Positions 25,067-33,256 of a DNA stretch of 64,000 nt are shown piece after piece (within the stretch, counting starts at the first letter, position 1; every line of letters begins with the position of its first letter). The stretch comes from Lachnospiraceae bacterium (GTDB lineage: Bacteria > Bacillota > Clostridia > Lachnospirales > Lachnospiraceae): the NCBI GenBank assembly GCA_910575275.1, contig CAJTEE010000006.1, positions 124,001-188,000 of the forward strand, written 5' to 3'. The notes beneath the pieces are model-generated. The model searched no databases, was not told the DNA's origin, and saw nothing but the letters and a program-made list of their open reading frames with translations. Both the position numbers and the translations under genes were made by a program.

Positions 25067-26269
25067 ATGGAGAGGCGTTGTAATTTCCGGATTTATCCGA
25101 ATCGGGCACAGATGGCACAGATGGAGAGGAATTTTGGGTGCGTGCGGTTTGTGTATAATTATTTCCTTGTGAAGCGGAAGGAAGCGTATGAGAACGGGCG
25201 GGGGATCATCGGGTATAACGAGATGTGTCGGGATATGACGCAGCTCAAGAGGAGAGAGGGGTTTGAGTGGCTTTGTGAGGCGGATCATAATTCGCTTCAA
25301 CGGGCGCTTAAGCAGTTGGATCTGGCGTTTCAAAGCTTTTTCCGGAATGTGAAGCAGAAGGGGACAGCGCCGGGGTTTCCTGCTTTTAAGTCAAAAAGGA
25401 GCCCGAGACAGTCTTATACGAGCCCGGCGAGTGTGCCGAGGCGGTATGTGGACCGGCAGGGACGTGTGAGGGAGTATGGGTCGAGTGTGGCATTGTGTGA
25501 GAGGGGGATTAAGCTTCCGAAGCTGGGTGTGGTGAGATGCCGGGTGTCAAGGAAGGCAGAGGGGAGGATCCTGTCGGCTACGGTGTCCAGGACGGCGGGC
25601 GGGAGGTATTTTGTATCCGTACTGTTTACGGACTGGGAGCCGGAGAGGTTGGAAAGGAGCGGGGAGGAAGCGGGGATCCGGTTGGGGATCCGGACGCTTG
25701 CGACGTTGTCAGACGGGACGGAGATTGGGAATCCTCGGTATTTTTCAAGATCACAGGAGCGGATTGCACATTTGCAGAGGGAGCTGGCGCGAAAGACAAG
25801 CGGCAGCAGGAACAGTGAAAAAGTGCGGCAAAAGCTGGCACGAGTGTACGAGCATGTGCATGCGCAGAAAGCAGACCATCTTCAAAAAGTAACGACAGGA
25901 CTGGTGAGGGAGTACGACGTGTTGTGTGTACGGGCTGAGGCGCGCGAGAGGCTGGCGCGGGATGCACGGTTCGCTGGGCTTTTGTCGGATGCAGGCTGGG
26001 GAGAGTTTGTGAGGCTTTTGTCGTATAAATGCATGTGGTACGGGAAAGAGCTGGTGAAGATCGACCGGTATTATCCGAGCACAAGAACGTGCAGTGCATG
26101 CGGATATGTGAATGAGGAACTGGGGAGAAGGAAAAGCACCGGAGAGTGGGAGTGTCCGAAATGTCATGTGAGGCACGGACGTGCATTGAATGCGGCGAGG
26201 AATATATTGGAGGAAGGAAAGCGGCTTAGGGAGGCGGGGAGTGCGGCCTTCTTAAGGACTGCAGAATGA
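25067..26269 (+). CDS. TnpB-family protein with inactivated RuvC site (TldR-like candidate)
   Basis: TnpB proteins are RNA-guided nucleases encoded in IS200/IS605 elements. This one is full length (400 residues) with the normal N-terminus ('YPNRAQMAQMERNFGCVRFV'), the 'PAFKSKRSPRQSYTS' region, 'SDAGWGEFVRLLSYK' and an intact zinc ribbon (CSAC...CPKC). The three catalytic acids are gone. RuvC-I reads G-I-R-L-G-I where G-I-D-x-G is expected, RuvC-II reads V-R-A-E where V-E-D-L is expected, and RuvC-III reads H-G-R-A-L-N-A-A where H-D-R-D-x-N-A-A is expected. It should not cut DNA but could still bind a guide RNA and target. Nuclease-dead TnpB homologues acting as RNA-guided repressors (TldR) are known. 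A decaying copy is the alternative, although no stop or frameshift is present. ATG 25067 follows GGGAGG. Confidence 0.85.
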   Translation: MERRCNFRIYPNRAQMAQMERNFGCVRFVYNYFLVKRKEAYENGRGIIGYNEMCRDMTQLKRREGFEWLCEADHNSLQRALKQLDLAFQSFFRNVKQKGTAPGFPAFKSKRSPRQSYTSPASVPRRYVDRQGRVREYGSSVALCERGIKLPKLGVVRCRVSRKAEGRILSATVSRTAGGRYFVSVLFTDWEPERLERSGEEAGIRLGIRTLATLSDGTEIGNPRYFSRSQERIAHLQRELARKTSGSRNSEKVRQKLARVYEHVHAQKADHLQKVTTGLVREYDVLCVRAEARERLARDARFAGLLSDAGWGEFVRLLSYKCMWYGKELVKIDRYYPSTRTCSACGYVNEELGRRKSTGEWECPKCHVRHGRALNAARNILEEGKRLREAGSAAFLRTAE

Positions 26270-26436
26270 TGGATAGTTTCTTAGTACGGCCGGGCAGGCC
26301 GGAGCTTGACGCCTGTGGAGAGCGCGGGAAACAGACAGAGATTTTTTTCTGTGGCAGGGCCGGAAACGGCAGGGCCGCAAAGAGCGTTCGGGGAAGCAGG
26401 AATCCCGATGAGAGGGAATGCCAAAATCCGTATGAT
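26270..26436 (+). ncRNA. Candidate guide (omega-like) RNA: scaffold plus guide at the tnpB 3' side
   Basis: TnpB guide RNAs derive from the right end of the element, scaffold first and guide last. After the stop codon there is a hairpin CGGCC-GGGCA-GGCCG (26287-26301), the stretch GACGCCTGTGGAGAGCGCGG, further GC-rich pairing, and then GAAGCAGGAATCCC followed by a TCCC/GGGA stem (26403-26406 with 26414-26417). If the scaffold ends near 26420, the guide would begin CCAAAATCCGTATGAT. The 5' limit may reach into the gene. Ends are inferred, not measured. Confidence 0.5.
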
Positions 26437-26439
26437 AAT
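26431..26439 (+). promoter_or_regulatory. Possible -10 element before the glycan locus
   Basis: TATGATAAT contains two overlapping -10-like hexamers 15-23 bases before ATG 26454. No -35 hexamer of good match lies upstream at the right spacing. It falls inside the predicted guide segment, so guide and promoter sequence overlap. Confidence 0.3.
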
Positions 26440-26453
26440 AAAAGGATGGAGAA

Positions 26454-27929
26454 ATGAGAAAAGCACAGAAGAAACGTGCAGAGGAGTTTATCAGATTGCT
26501 TGGGCAGGCGCATGAAGAAATCAGGAGAGAGCTGGAAAAAGGAGAGAAAGAGGCGGCAAGGGAGCTTTTGGCGGACTGCCAGAAGGGAGCCATTGCCCTT
26601 GGGAACCTGATCGAGGAGACGGAGGGGGAGGGAGAGACTGCAGTCTCCCTCTTAGAGGAGTATTGTGAGCGGGTATACCGTCTGCATGAGGAGCTTGCAA
26701 AGGGGGAACCGGCGGATGGAAAGAAGGGGAAGCAGGGCGGATTTGGGGAGAGCGTAAACGGATATAAGGTTTATAAGAAGCTGCAGCGTTTGCTGATCCG
26801 GGTTGAGAGCTGTGTGAAGCAGGAGATTCGGGTGCAGAAAGAGGCAGTGTTCCTGCCGTATAAGGCTTCGATGTGGGACAGTATGGAGAGTGTGTGGAGG
26901 GCGGCGTCGGAGGATGCGGACTGTGATGTACATGTGGTGCCGATCCCGTATTATGCCAGGAGGCCGGACGGGAGCTTTGGGGAGCTGCGGGATGAGAGCA
27001 GGGAATACCCGGAGTATGTGCCGGTGGAGCGGTGGGATACATACGCGTTTGAGGAGAGGCGGCCGGACTTGATTTTTATCCATAACCCTTATGATAAAAC
27101 AAATTTTGTGACGAGCGTGCCGCCGTTTTTTTATTCGGAAAATCTGAAGCGGTTTACGGAGCGGTTAGTATATATACCTTATTTTATATTGGACGAGGTG
27201 GACCCGAAGAATGAGGTGCAGGTGAGAGAGATGGAGCATTTCTGTCTGACGCCGGGAGTGCTGAATGCGGATCGTGTGATCGTACAGTCGGAGGCGATGC
27301 GGGAGGTCTATGTGAGAGTGCTGACGGAGGCGTTTGGGGAGAAGACGAGGAAAGGATGGGAGAGGAAGATTTTGGGGCTGGGGTCGCCGAAGGCGGATAA
27401 GGTGATGGAAGCCCGGAGGGAGATCATGGAAGCGACAGCGGGCCGGGAGGCGGAAGCGGAGATGACGGGAGTTCGGAGGGAGGACACGGGGATCCCAGAG
27501 GCGTGGGAGCGGATTATCAGAAAGCCGGACGGAGGCCGGAAAAAAGTTGTTCTTTATAACACAAGCGTAGGAGCCCTGCTTGCGCATAACGGGAAGATGC
27601 TTGAAAAGATGAAACGGGTGTTTGCGATGTTTCGGGAAAGGCGGGAGGATGTGGCGCTGTTATGGAGGCCGCATCCGTTGATCGAGGCGACGATAAAATC
27701 TATGCGGCCGGAGCTGTGGGAGGCGTATCGGGAGATCGTACGGGAGTACCGGGAGAGCGGCTGGGGGATTTATGACAATTCGGCAAAATTGGAGAGAGCG
27801 CTTGCGGTGAGCGATGCGTATTTCGGGGATCCCAGTTCGTTGGTGCAACTCTGCAAAAGCGTCGGGATGCCGGTGCTTTTGCAGGAGGCAGACAGTTTGG
27901 AAAATGGGGATGGGAACGATTTTGAGTGA
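26454..27929 (+). CDS. CDP-glycerol glycerophosphotransferase-like GT-B protein
   Basis: First gene of the glycan locus, 491 residues. A charged, probably coiled N-terminal region (1-115) precedes 'FLPYKASMWDSMESVWRAA', 'PDLIFIHNPYDKTNFVTSV', a site where teichoic-acid-type transferases place their first Rossmann half, and the C-terminal half with 'ALLWRPHPLIEATI' and 'DAYFGDPSSLVQLCKSVGMP'. The H-P-L and D-x-S-S patterns are those of TagB/TagF-like transferases that use CDP-activated polyols. The true donor is not known. AGGA lies nine bases before the ATG. The end overlaps the next gene by 26 bases. Confidence 0.6.
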   Translation: MRKAQKKRAEEFIRLLGQAHEEIRRELEKGEKEAARELLADCQKGAIALGNLIEETEGEGETAVSLLEEYCERVYRLHEELAKGEPADGKKGKQGGFGESVNGYKVYKKLQRLLIRVESCVKQEIRVQKEAVFLPYKASMWDSMESVWRAASEDADCDVHVVPIPYYARRPDGSFGELRDESREYPEYVPVERWDTYAFEERRPDLIFIHNPYDKTNFVTSVPPFFYSENLKRFTERLVYIPYFILDEVDPKNEVQVREMEHFCLTPGVLNADRVIVQSEAMREVYVRVLTEAFGEKTRKGWERKILGLGSPKADKVMEARREIMEATAGREAEAEMTGVRREDTGIPEAWERIIRKPDGGRKKVVLYNTSVGALLAHNGKMLEKMKRVFAMFRERREDVALLWRPHPLIEATIKSMRPELWEAYREIVREYRESGWGIYDNSAKLERALAVSDAYFGDPSSLVQLCKSVGMPVLLQEADSLENGDGNDFE

Positions 27930-30156
27930 GAATGTGTATGTGCTGTCCGGCACAGAAACGCGTACGGGATACGCGGGAGGTGTCTTCTTTGCCATCGCAT
28001 GTGCCGTTCTCGAACGGGGAGGGGCCGTTGTCGGCGCGGCATATAGGGAAGACTTTCTTGTGGAGCATGTGGAGGTCCGTGACAAAAAAAACCTGCGAAG
28101 GCTTACAGGCGTAAAGTATGCGGAAAGCCGAATCAGTGAGGAGCTGAAAGGGCGGATCAGGGCCAGGCTGGAAGCAGGGCGACATCTTCTTTTTGCGGGG
28201 TCGCCCTGTCAGGTGGAGGAGGTATACCGGTATCTGGGGAGAGAGTATACCTGCTTTTATACGATAGCGGTGGGCTGCCACGGTGTGATCCGGGAGAGAG
28301 TCTGGAAGGACTACATCGCCAAAACGCAGGCGAACAAAAGCCGGATTACAGAAATCCATGTTCCTTACCGGGGGGAATTTGGGATCAGCCAGGAGAAGGT
28401 GCTGGTCAAATTCAGCCATGGGACGGCTTATTTCAGGGACGGGAAACAGGATTCGCTTATGAGGCTTAGAGAAGCGGGCCTGATTTGGAAAGAGAAGTGC
28501 TACGCATGCCCGTGGACGGAAGGATATGGAAAAGCGGACCTTTTGCTGAACGTGTATTATGAGGCGGGCAGGAGAGATGCCGTTCAGGAGAAGGGGCTGA
28601 CGAGAGCCTGCGTGTGGACTGATAAAGGGAGGCATCTTCTCGACCTTGCGGCGGGCAGGCTCCTTTTTCATAAAAGAGCTCCGGCGGCAGGCGGACTTTT
28701 TCGCAAGAAACCATCCAGGCCGGAAAATTACGGGCGTTTTTGGGACGATTATGGCCGGTATGGATTTTCGTTTGCCGCAGAGCTGATGGATGCAGAGGCG
28801 GATACCTCCCTTCGGGACAGGGCGCTGCTTGATTTTTACAGGCAGCAGGCGGCTTTATATGAAGCGGGAATTTCGATCGGCCGGGTTTTGAGAGACTGGG
28901 GACTGGAAAACGTGAAAGCAGAGGAATTTCCCATCCTGCCTTCCTTAGAAGCTCCAGGGCAGCTCTCGCTCCGTTGTCTGGTCGGCCAGGTTTATGAGGC
29001 CAGGCTTTTGCACGGGCCGGCGCATGTGAGGTGGAACGAGGAAAAGCAGGGACTTGAGGACTTGTATTTGATAACCGGTGCGCAATTTGAGAATAAGGGC
29101 GCACAGTCCATGCTTTTTACGGCGGTGAGCGAGCTAAAAAGGAGACACCCGGCCTGTGATATTTATTATATTCCGATTGATTCGATGAAACAGTATCCGG
29201 ATTCGGCTATAGGGAGGTATCGGTTCCATATCCTGCGCGACGGGATGCACAGATACAGTACGGTGTTTGACCTGCTGCCGCATCTGAAGGCGGTTGTGGA
29301 TGTAAGCGGGTATACGGTTTCGTCAAACTGGGACAGCAGCCCGTTTATCCGCCTCCCGCTGCTTGCAAAAGGCTTTGGCGTTCCGATCTACTTTATGCCG
29401 CAGTCCTTTGGGCCGCTTGATTTTGAGGAGGAGCTGGATCAAAAGATCAGAGAGGTTCTGGCATACGCATCCGTGGTTTTTGCCAGGGAAAAGTCCGGGT
29501 ATGATCTGCTGACCGGAAAATACGGACTGAAAAACGTCCGGCTGGCGAGGGATATGGTGCTGCAGAATAAAGGACTTATGCCGGAGCATATTTATACGGT
29601 GCCCTTGCGGGCGGAGGATTACAGACTGGAGACGGACGGGAACGTGGCGGTTGTCCCGAATGTCAGGAATTATGAGTTCGGAAACCGGGAGGAGCTTTTG
29701 GAGGTCTACCGAAGGCTGATCACAGAGCTGTTAAAGAAGGGCAGGAATGTGTATCTGATCGCCCATTCGGCGGATGAGCGGGCCTGCCGGGATCTCTATG
29801 AGCTGTTTTTGGACCATACACATGTGTTCCTGTATCAAAGAAAGCTGGATTGCCTGGAATTTGGCCTCCTGGCGCGGGAATTCTGTTATCTGATCGCATC
29901 GAGGTATCATGCGGTTGTGCATGCCTATAAGGAAGGAATCCCCTGCGTCGCGATCGGCTGGGCCGAAAAGTACCGGGAGCTTTTGACGCTGTTCGGGCAG
30001 GAGCGCTATGGATTCGATGTCCGAAGCGGCATCGACGCGGGAGAGCTCGTGGAGGCGGTCCTGCATATGGATGCGGCATGGAGGAAGGAACAGGAAAGGA
30101 TCCGGGAAATTCTCCCGGCCTTACAGACAGAGAACTGTTTTGACGCAGTGGATTGA
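27904..30156 (+). CDS. FrhB-like iron-sulfur protein fused to polysaccharide pyruvyl transferase
   Basis: Two-part protein of about 750 residues. Residues 1-370 resemble the coenzyme F420 hydrogenase beta-subunit (FrhB/FdhB) family: 'GYAGGVFFAIACAVLERGG', 'LLFAGSPCQVEEVYRYLG', 'GCHGVIRERVWKDYI' and 'KCYACPWTEGYGKADL'. The N-terminal ferredoxin motif usual for these is absent. From about 380, 'LITGAQFENKGAQSMLFTA', 'YFMPQSFGPLDF', 'VVFAREKSGYDLL' and 'SRYHAVVHAYKEGIPCVAIG' mark a pyruvyl transferase (CsaB/WcaK-type) that puts ketal pyruvate on a glycan. The start is uncertain (ATG 27904 or 27910, TTG 27922). Confidence 0.75.
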   Translation: MGMGTILSENVYVLSGTETRTGYAGGVFFAIACAVLERGGAVVGAAYREDFLVEHVEVRDKKNLRRLTGVKYAESRISEELKGRIRARLEAGRHLLFAGSPCQVEEVYRYLGREYTCFYTIAVGCHGVIRERVWKDYIAKTQANKSRITEIHVPYRGEFGISQEKVLVKFSHGTAYFRDGKQDSLMRLREAGLIWKEKCYACPWTEGYGKADLLLNVYYEAGRRDAVQEKGLTRACVWTDKGRHLLDLAAGRLLFHKRAPAAGGLFRKKPSRPENYGRFWDDYGRYGFSFAAELMDAEADTSLRDRALLDFYRQQAALYEAGISIGRVLRDWGLENVKAEEFPILPSLEAPGQLSLRCLVGQVYEARLLHGPAHVRWNEEKQGLEDLYLITGAQFENKGAQSMLFTAVSELKRRHPACDIYYIPIDSMKQYPDSAIGRYRFHILRDGMHRYSTVFDLLPHLKAVVDVSGYTVSSNWDSSPFIRLPLLAKGFGVPIYFMPQSFGPLDFEEELDQKIREVLAYASVVFAREKSGYDLLTGKYGLKNVRLARDMVLQNKGLMPEHIYTVPLRAEDYRLETDGNVAVVPNVRNYEFGNREELLEVYRRLITELLKKGRNVYLIAHSADERACRDLYELFLDHTHVFLYQRKLDCLEFGLLAREFCYLIASRYHAVVHAYKEGIPCVAIGWAEKYRELLTLFGQERYGFDVRSGIDAGELVEAVLHMDAAWRKEQERIREILPALQTENCFDAVD

Positions 30157-30172
30157 GAGAGTGGTTGAGAGA

Positions 30173-33100
30173 ATGATGAAAAAGACTGCCGGAATGAACG
30201 GCTGCACCGGCTGCAGCGCATGTGAGGCCCTTTGTCCGAATGATGCGATCCAAATAAAACGAAACCGGGAGGGCTTTTGGGAGGCATGCCTGGATGCGGA
30301 CCGGTGTACCGGCTGCGGAATGTGCGGGGAGGTCTGTCACTTGATGCAGGAGCAAAACGGCAGGAGAAATCGGAGACCTGTTTTCTATGCCGCATATGCA
30401 AAAGACCGGGAAAATGTGGAGAAGTCCTCCTCAGGCGGGATTTTTTACGAGCTTTGTAAGGCCGTTTTGAAGGAAGGGGGAGTCGTTTACGGTGCGGCCT
30501 GGGAATCGGTTCGAGAGGTGGCGCACAGGAGAGCGGAAACGGCAGAGGAAGCGGCCGGCTTTCGCCGCTCGAAGTACCTGGAGAGTCGGATGGGCAACTG
30601 CTTGGAACAGGCGCGGCAGGATTTAGAACAGGGAAGGCCGGTGCTGTTTTCGGGAGTGGGCTGCCAGATCGCGGGTCTGTATGGGTATTTGCAGAAGGAG
30701 TATGAGAATCTGTACACCTGTGAGGCCGTGTGTCACGGCATCCCCTCGCATCTGGCCTATGAAGCGTATCTGGATGAAAGAAAACGGCAGACAGGAAGCG
30801 GGGTCTGTGAACTGAATTTTCGGGACAAGAGCCTTGGCTGGAAGGAGAATGCCGTCTGTGAGACCTTGGAAGATGGCTCAAAAAGCGTGATTCCCAGCAG
30901 GCTGCATCCGCTTCACGCGGTTTATTTAAAGGGAATCAATCTGAGAGGGATCTGCGGCCTTTGTAAATACGCACGGCTTCCCAGGACGGCGGATCTGTCT
31001 CTGGCGGATTTCTGGCAGTATCAGGGGGGGCTTACAGAGACGAATGCGGATCGGGGCATTTCTCTGATTGCTGTAAACAACGATCAAGGAGAATTTCTGT
31101 TTAAGAAAATCAAGGATTTTGTCTTTTGGGAAGGGGTCGGAGAAGAAGCAGCCCTGAAAAGCTGCCGGCATATGAGCCAAAGCCCCGTGCTGTACAAGAG
31201 TCAGGAAGCGTTTTTTAAGATGCTGCAGAGGACGGGGTTCGGGACGGCGGCGGCCGTCTGTTCGGAGTTTGGCCCGGTGATACGGGCGGCAGAGCTCTGT
31301 CCGGTCAGGGAGCCCTATGAGTCCGGGGCGGCAGAGCTCTGCGAGGCTCGGCTTTTGGAGGCATTCGGGAAGGACAGGCAGGAGCTAGTCTATGTATTGG
31401 ATACCCGAGACAGGGTGAAGGGGGTCGTCACATACGGGGACTTTCTTAGAAATTATGAAAATCAGGCGGACTGGGTCAATACGGATTTTCAGAGAGTGAT
31501 TTTGTCAGAAGGCTGTGCCCGGATAATCCGGGAACTGTTTAAAACATACAGGAATATAAACCGGATCCCGATCGTGGATCCGGTCGGCATCCTTTTGTTT
31601 GAGGTGCGAAGAAGCGGTGCGGGGCCGGTGCCCAGCCGGCTGGACGCGGCGATGCTTGAAGCCGCGAAAAAATACAGGAAGCTGTTTGGCCGCGCGGGTC
31701 TGGCATCCCCGGAGGAAATAGAGCTTGTGGAACCGTTTTTGCGGCTGTGCGCGCAGGGGATCGAGACGTATTGGATCGAACGGCCGGAGCTTTTGCCGGA
31801 TTATCCGTATACGGAGGATGAAAAAAAGCGGATCCAAAACCAGGACAGCTTTCCCCGGCTCAGTGAAGATATTGCGGGGAATGAGGCCGTTTTGAAGGAG
31901 CTTTTTCAGGAACGGTTTGCTTATTCTTATATAGAAGAATTGCGGAGAATGCCGCAGATCGTGGAGAAAAACGGAAGGTATCAGCATGTGGATCATGCAT
32001 CGAAGCTGATTCATGTAACCGGCGGCTGCCGGAGGACATGCGGCCAGCCGTCCGAATATGACAGGACGGTTCATGTCTACGGAAGGTGCGGAGCGTTTGG
32101 ATATGCGGTGGAGGATGCGGATACGATTCCGTCCGCCCTGCAGCGTTTGTTTATGGAGAACGGGCAGAAGATCCGTGTGGTCAACCATGGCTTGTGGGGA
32201 GCGGACGATCGGATGATCATCCATAACCTGTCCATGGATCTCTGGGAGGGAGTCATTGGGCAGAGGGACAAGGTGGTGCTGTACATGGGCGGCCTGCCCT
32301 GTATGGAGCGGCTTCGGAGCCTGAACCTGTATGTGTGGGACAGCACGCTCCCGTTTCATGCGTTTATTAAGGGAAAAACGGTCTTTTATGATAAGCCCGG
32401 CCACATGACGGCGGAGGGCTACCGGTACATGGCGGACAGAATCTGTCAGGAGCTTGCGCAGCCTGCGCATATGGCCGTGGATAAGGAGCGGAGGGAAACG
32501 CTTTCGGAGTTCCTCAGGCTTTATGAGAGGGCTGCGGGGCCAAAGACTCATCGGGAGGCGGACAGGACAGAATCAGCGGCCGGGACAAGCCGGCGCTTAA
32601 AGCAGAACGGTCTGAAAGCGTACAGCTCAAAGATACAGAGGGAAGTGCCTTACAGGGACGGAATCAAACGCGGAGCGATTGTCATGAACTGCAACCCCTT
32701 TACAAAAGGGCACCGATACCTGATCGAAACGGCCGCGGGCGAGGTGGATGAGCTGTTCATCTTCGTGGTGGAGGAGGACCGATCGTTTTTTCCGTTCCGG
32801 GACCGGCTTGAGATGGTGAGGAGAGGAACGAAGGATCTGAAACATGTCCATGTTTTGCGGGGCGGGCAGTTTATGATCTCGGCTCTGACGTTTCCGGAGT
32901 ACTTCATAAAGGAGCAGGCACAGGAGTTAAAGATCAATCCCACGTCGGATATCCAGACTTTTGCGGGAGAGATTGCGCCGGCGCTTCATATTTCCGTCCG
33001 GTTTGCGGGGACGGAGCCGAGGGATGGAATCACGAGACAGTACAACGAGGCAATGCGGGAGCTGCTGCCGGTTTATGGAATCCGTTTTCGGGAAATCGAA

Positions 33101-33256
33101 CGGATCAAGCAGGGGGAGGAGGTTGTGTCGGCCACGGATGTGAGAAGGGCGCTTGGGGAAGGGGACGAAAAGCGGCTTAGAGAGCTGGTGCCGGAGACGA
33201 CCCTTCTGTATTTGAAGGAGCGGGGATATTTGAAAGGAAAGGATACGACAGGATGA
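30173..33256 (+). CDS. Mosaic protein: ferredoxin/FrhB - CBS-like - SGNH - CitC-like nucleotidyltransferase
   Basis: About 1,027 residues with at least four parts. Residues 8-60 hold two 4Fe-4S motifs ('CTGCSACEALCPNDAI', 'CTGCGMCGEVCH'). Residues 65-400 are an FrhB-like flavin/Fe-S region ('SSSGGIFYELCKAVL', 'LFSGVGCQIAGLYGYL', 'CEAVCHGIPS', 'CGLCKYARL'). Residues about 415-500 look like a CBS or regulatory half. Residues about 600-790 resemble an SGNH-type domain ending in 'YDKPGHMTAEGYRYMAD'. The last about 190 residues match the citrate-lyase-ligase/adenylyltransferase fold ('GAIVMNCNPFTKGHRYLIE', 'VSATDVRRAL'). Start ATG 30173 or 30176. A G7 run lies at 31024-31030. Combined function unknown; a redox-linked glycan substituent pathway is a guess. 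Confidence 0.7.
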   Translation: MMKKTAGMNGCTGCSACEALCPNDAIQIKRNREGFWEACLDADRCTGCGMCGEVCHLMQEQNGRRNRRPVFYAAYAKDRENVEKSSSGGIFYELCKAVLKEGGVVYGAAWESVREVAHRRAETAEEAAGFRRSKYLESRMGNCLEQARQDLEQGRPVLFSGVGCQIAGLYGYLQKEYENLYTCEAVCHGIPSHLAYEAYLDERKRQTGSGVCELNFRDKSLGWKENAVCETLEDGSKSVIPSRLHPLHAVYLKGINLRGICGLCKYARLPRTADLSLADFWQYQGGLTETNADRGISLIAVNNDQGEFLFKKIKDFVFWEGVGEEAALKSCRHMSQSPVLYKSQEAFFKMLQRTGFGTAAAVCSEFGPVIRAAELCPVREPYESGAAELCEARLLEAFGKDRQELVYVLDTRDRVKGVVTYGDFLRNYENQADWVNTDFQRVILSEGCARIIRELFKTYRNINRIPIVDPVGILLFEVRRSGAGPVPSRLDAAMLEAAKKYRKLFGRAGLASPEEIELVEPFLRLCAQGIETYWIERPELLPDYPYTEDEKKRIQNQDSFPRLSEDIAGNEAVLKELFQERFAYSYIEELRRMPQIVEKNGRYQHVDHASKLIHVTGGCRRTCGQPSEYDRTVHVYGRCGAFGYAVEDADTIPSALQRLFMENGQKIRVVNHGLWGADDRMIIHNLSMDLWEGVIGQRDKVVLYMGGLPCMERLRSLNLYVWDSTLPFHAFIKGKTVFYDKPGHMTAEGYRYMADRICQELAQPAHMAVDKERRETLSEFLRLYERAAGPKTHREADRTESAAGTSRRLKQNGLKAYSSKIQREVPYRDGIKRGAIVMNCNPFTKGHRYLIETAAGEVDELFIFVVEEDRSFFPFRDRLEMVRRGTKDLKHVHVLRGGQFMISALTFPEYFIKEQAQELKINPTSDIQTFAGEIAPALHISVRFAGTEPRDGITRQYNEAMRELLPVYGIRFREIERIKQGEEVVSATDVRRALGEGDEKRLRELVPETTLLYLKERGYLKGKDTTG

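Larger units (their letters stand above)
24847..26420 (+). mobile_element. tnpB-only IS200/IS605-family element or domesticated derivative
   Basis: The segment holds a tnpB-like gene with no tnpA in the window, strong hairpins 5' of it (24869-24901 and 24914-24966), and a right-end region with the motif GAAGCAGGAATCCC (26393-26406) and a short hairpin, as seen at the right ends of this family. The boundaries are estimates; the left end could be anywhere between 24731 and 24869. Whether it is still mobile is doubtful given the absent TnpA and altered TnpB active site. Confidence 0.5.

Noticed and set aside
25537-25892. Alternative plus-strand frames inside tnpB
   Set aside because: They overlap the intact TnpB frame and have no similarity to TnpA or any known protein.
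31505-32551. Minus-strand reading frame of 348 codons opposite the FrhB mosaic
   Set aside because: Shadow frame; the plus-strand protein has recognisable domains throughout.
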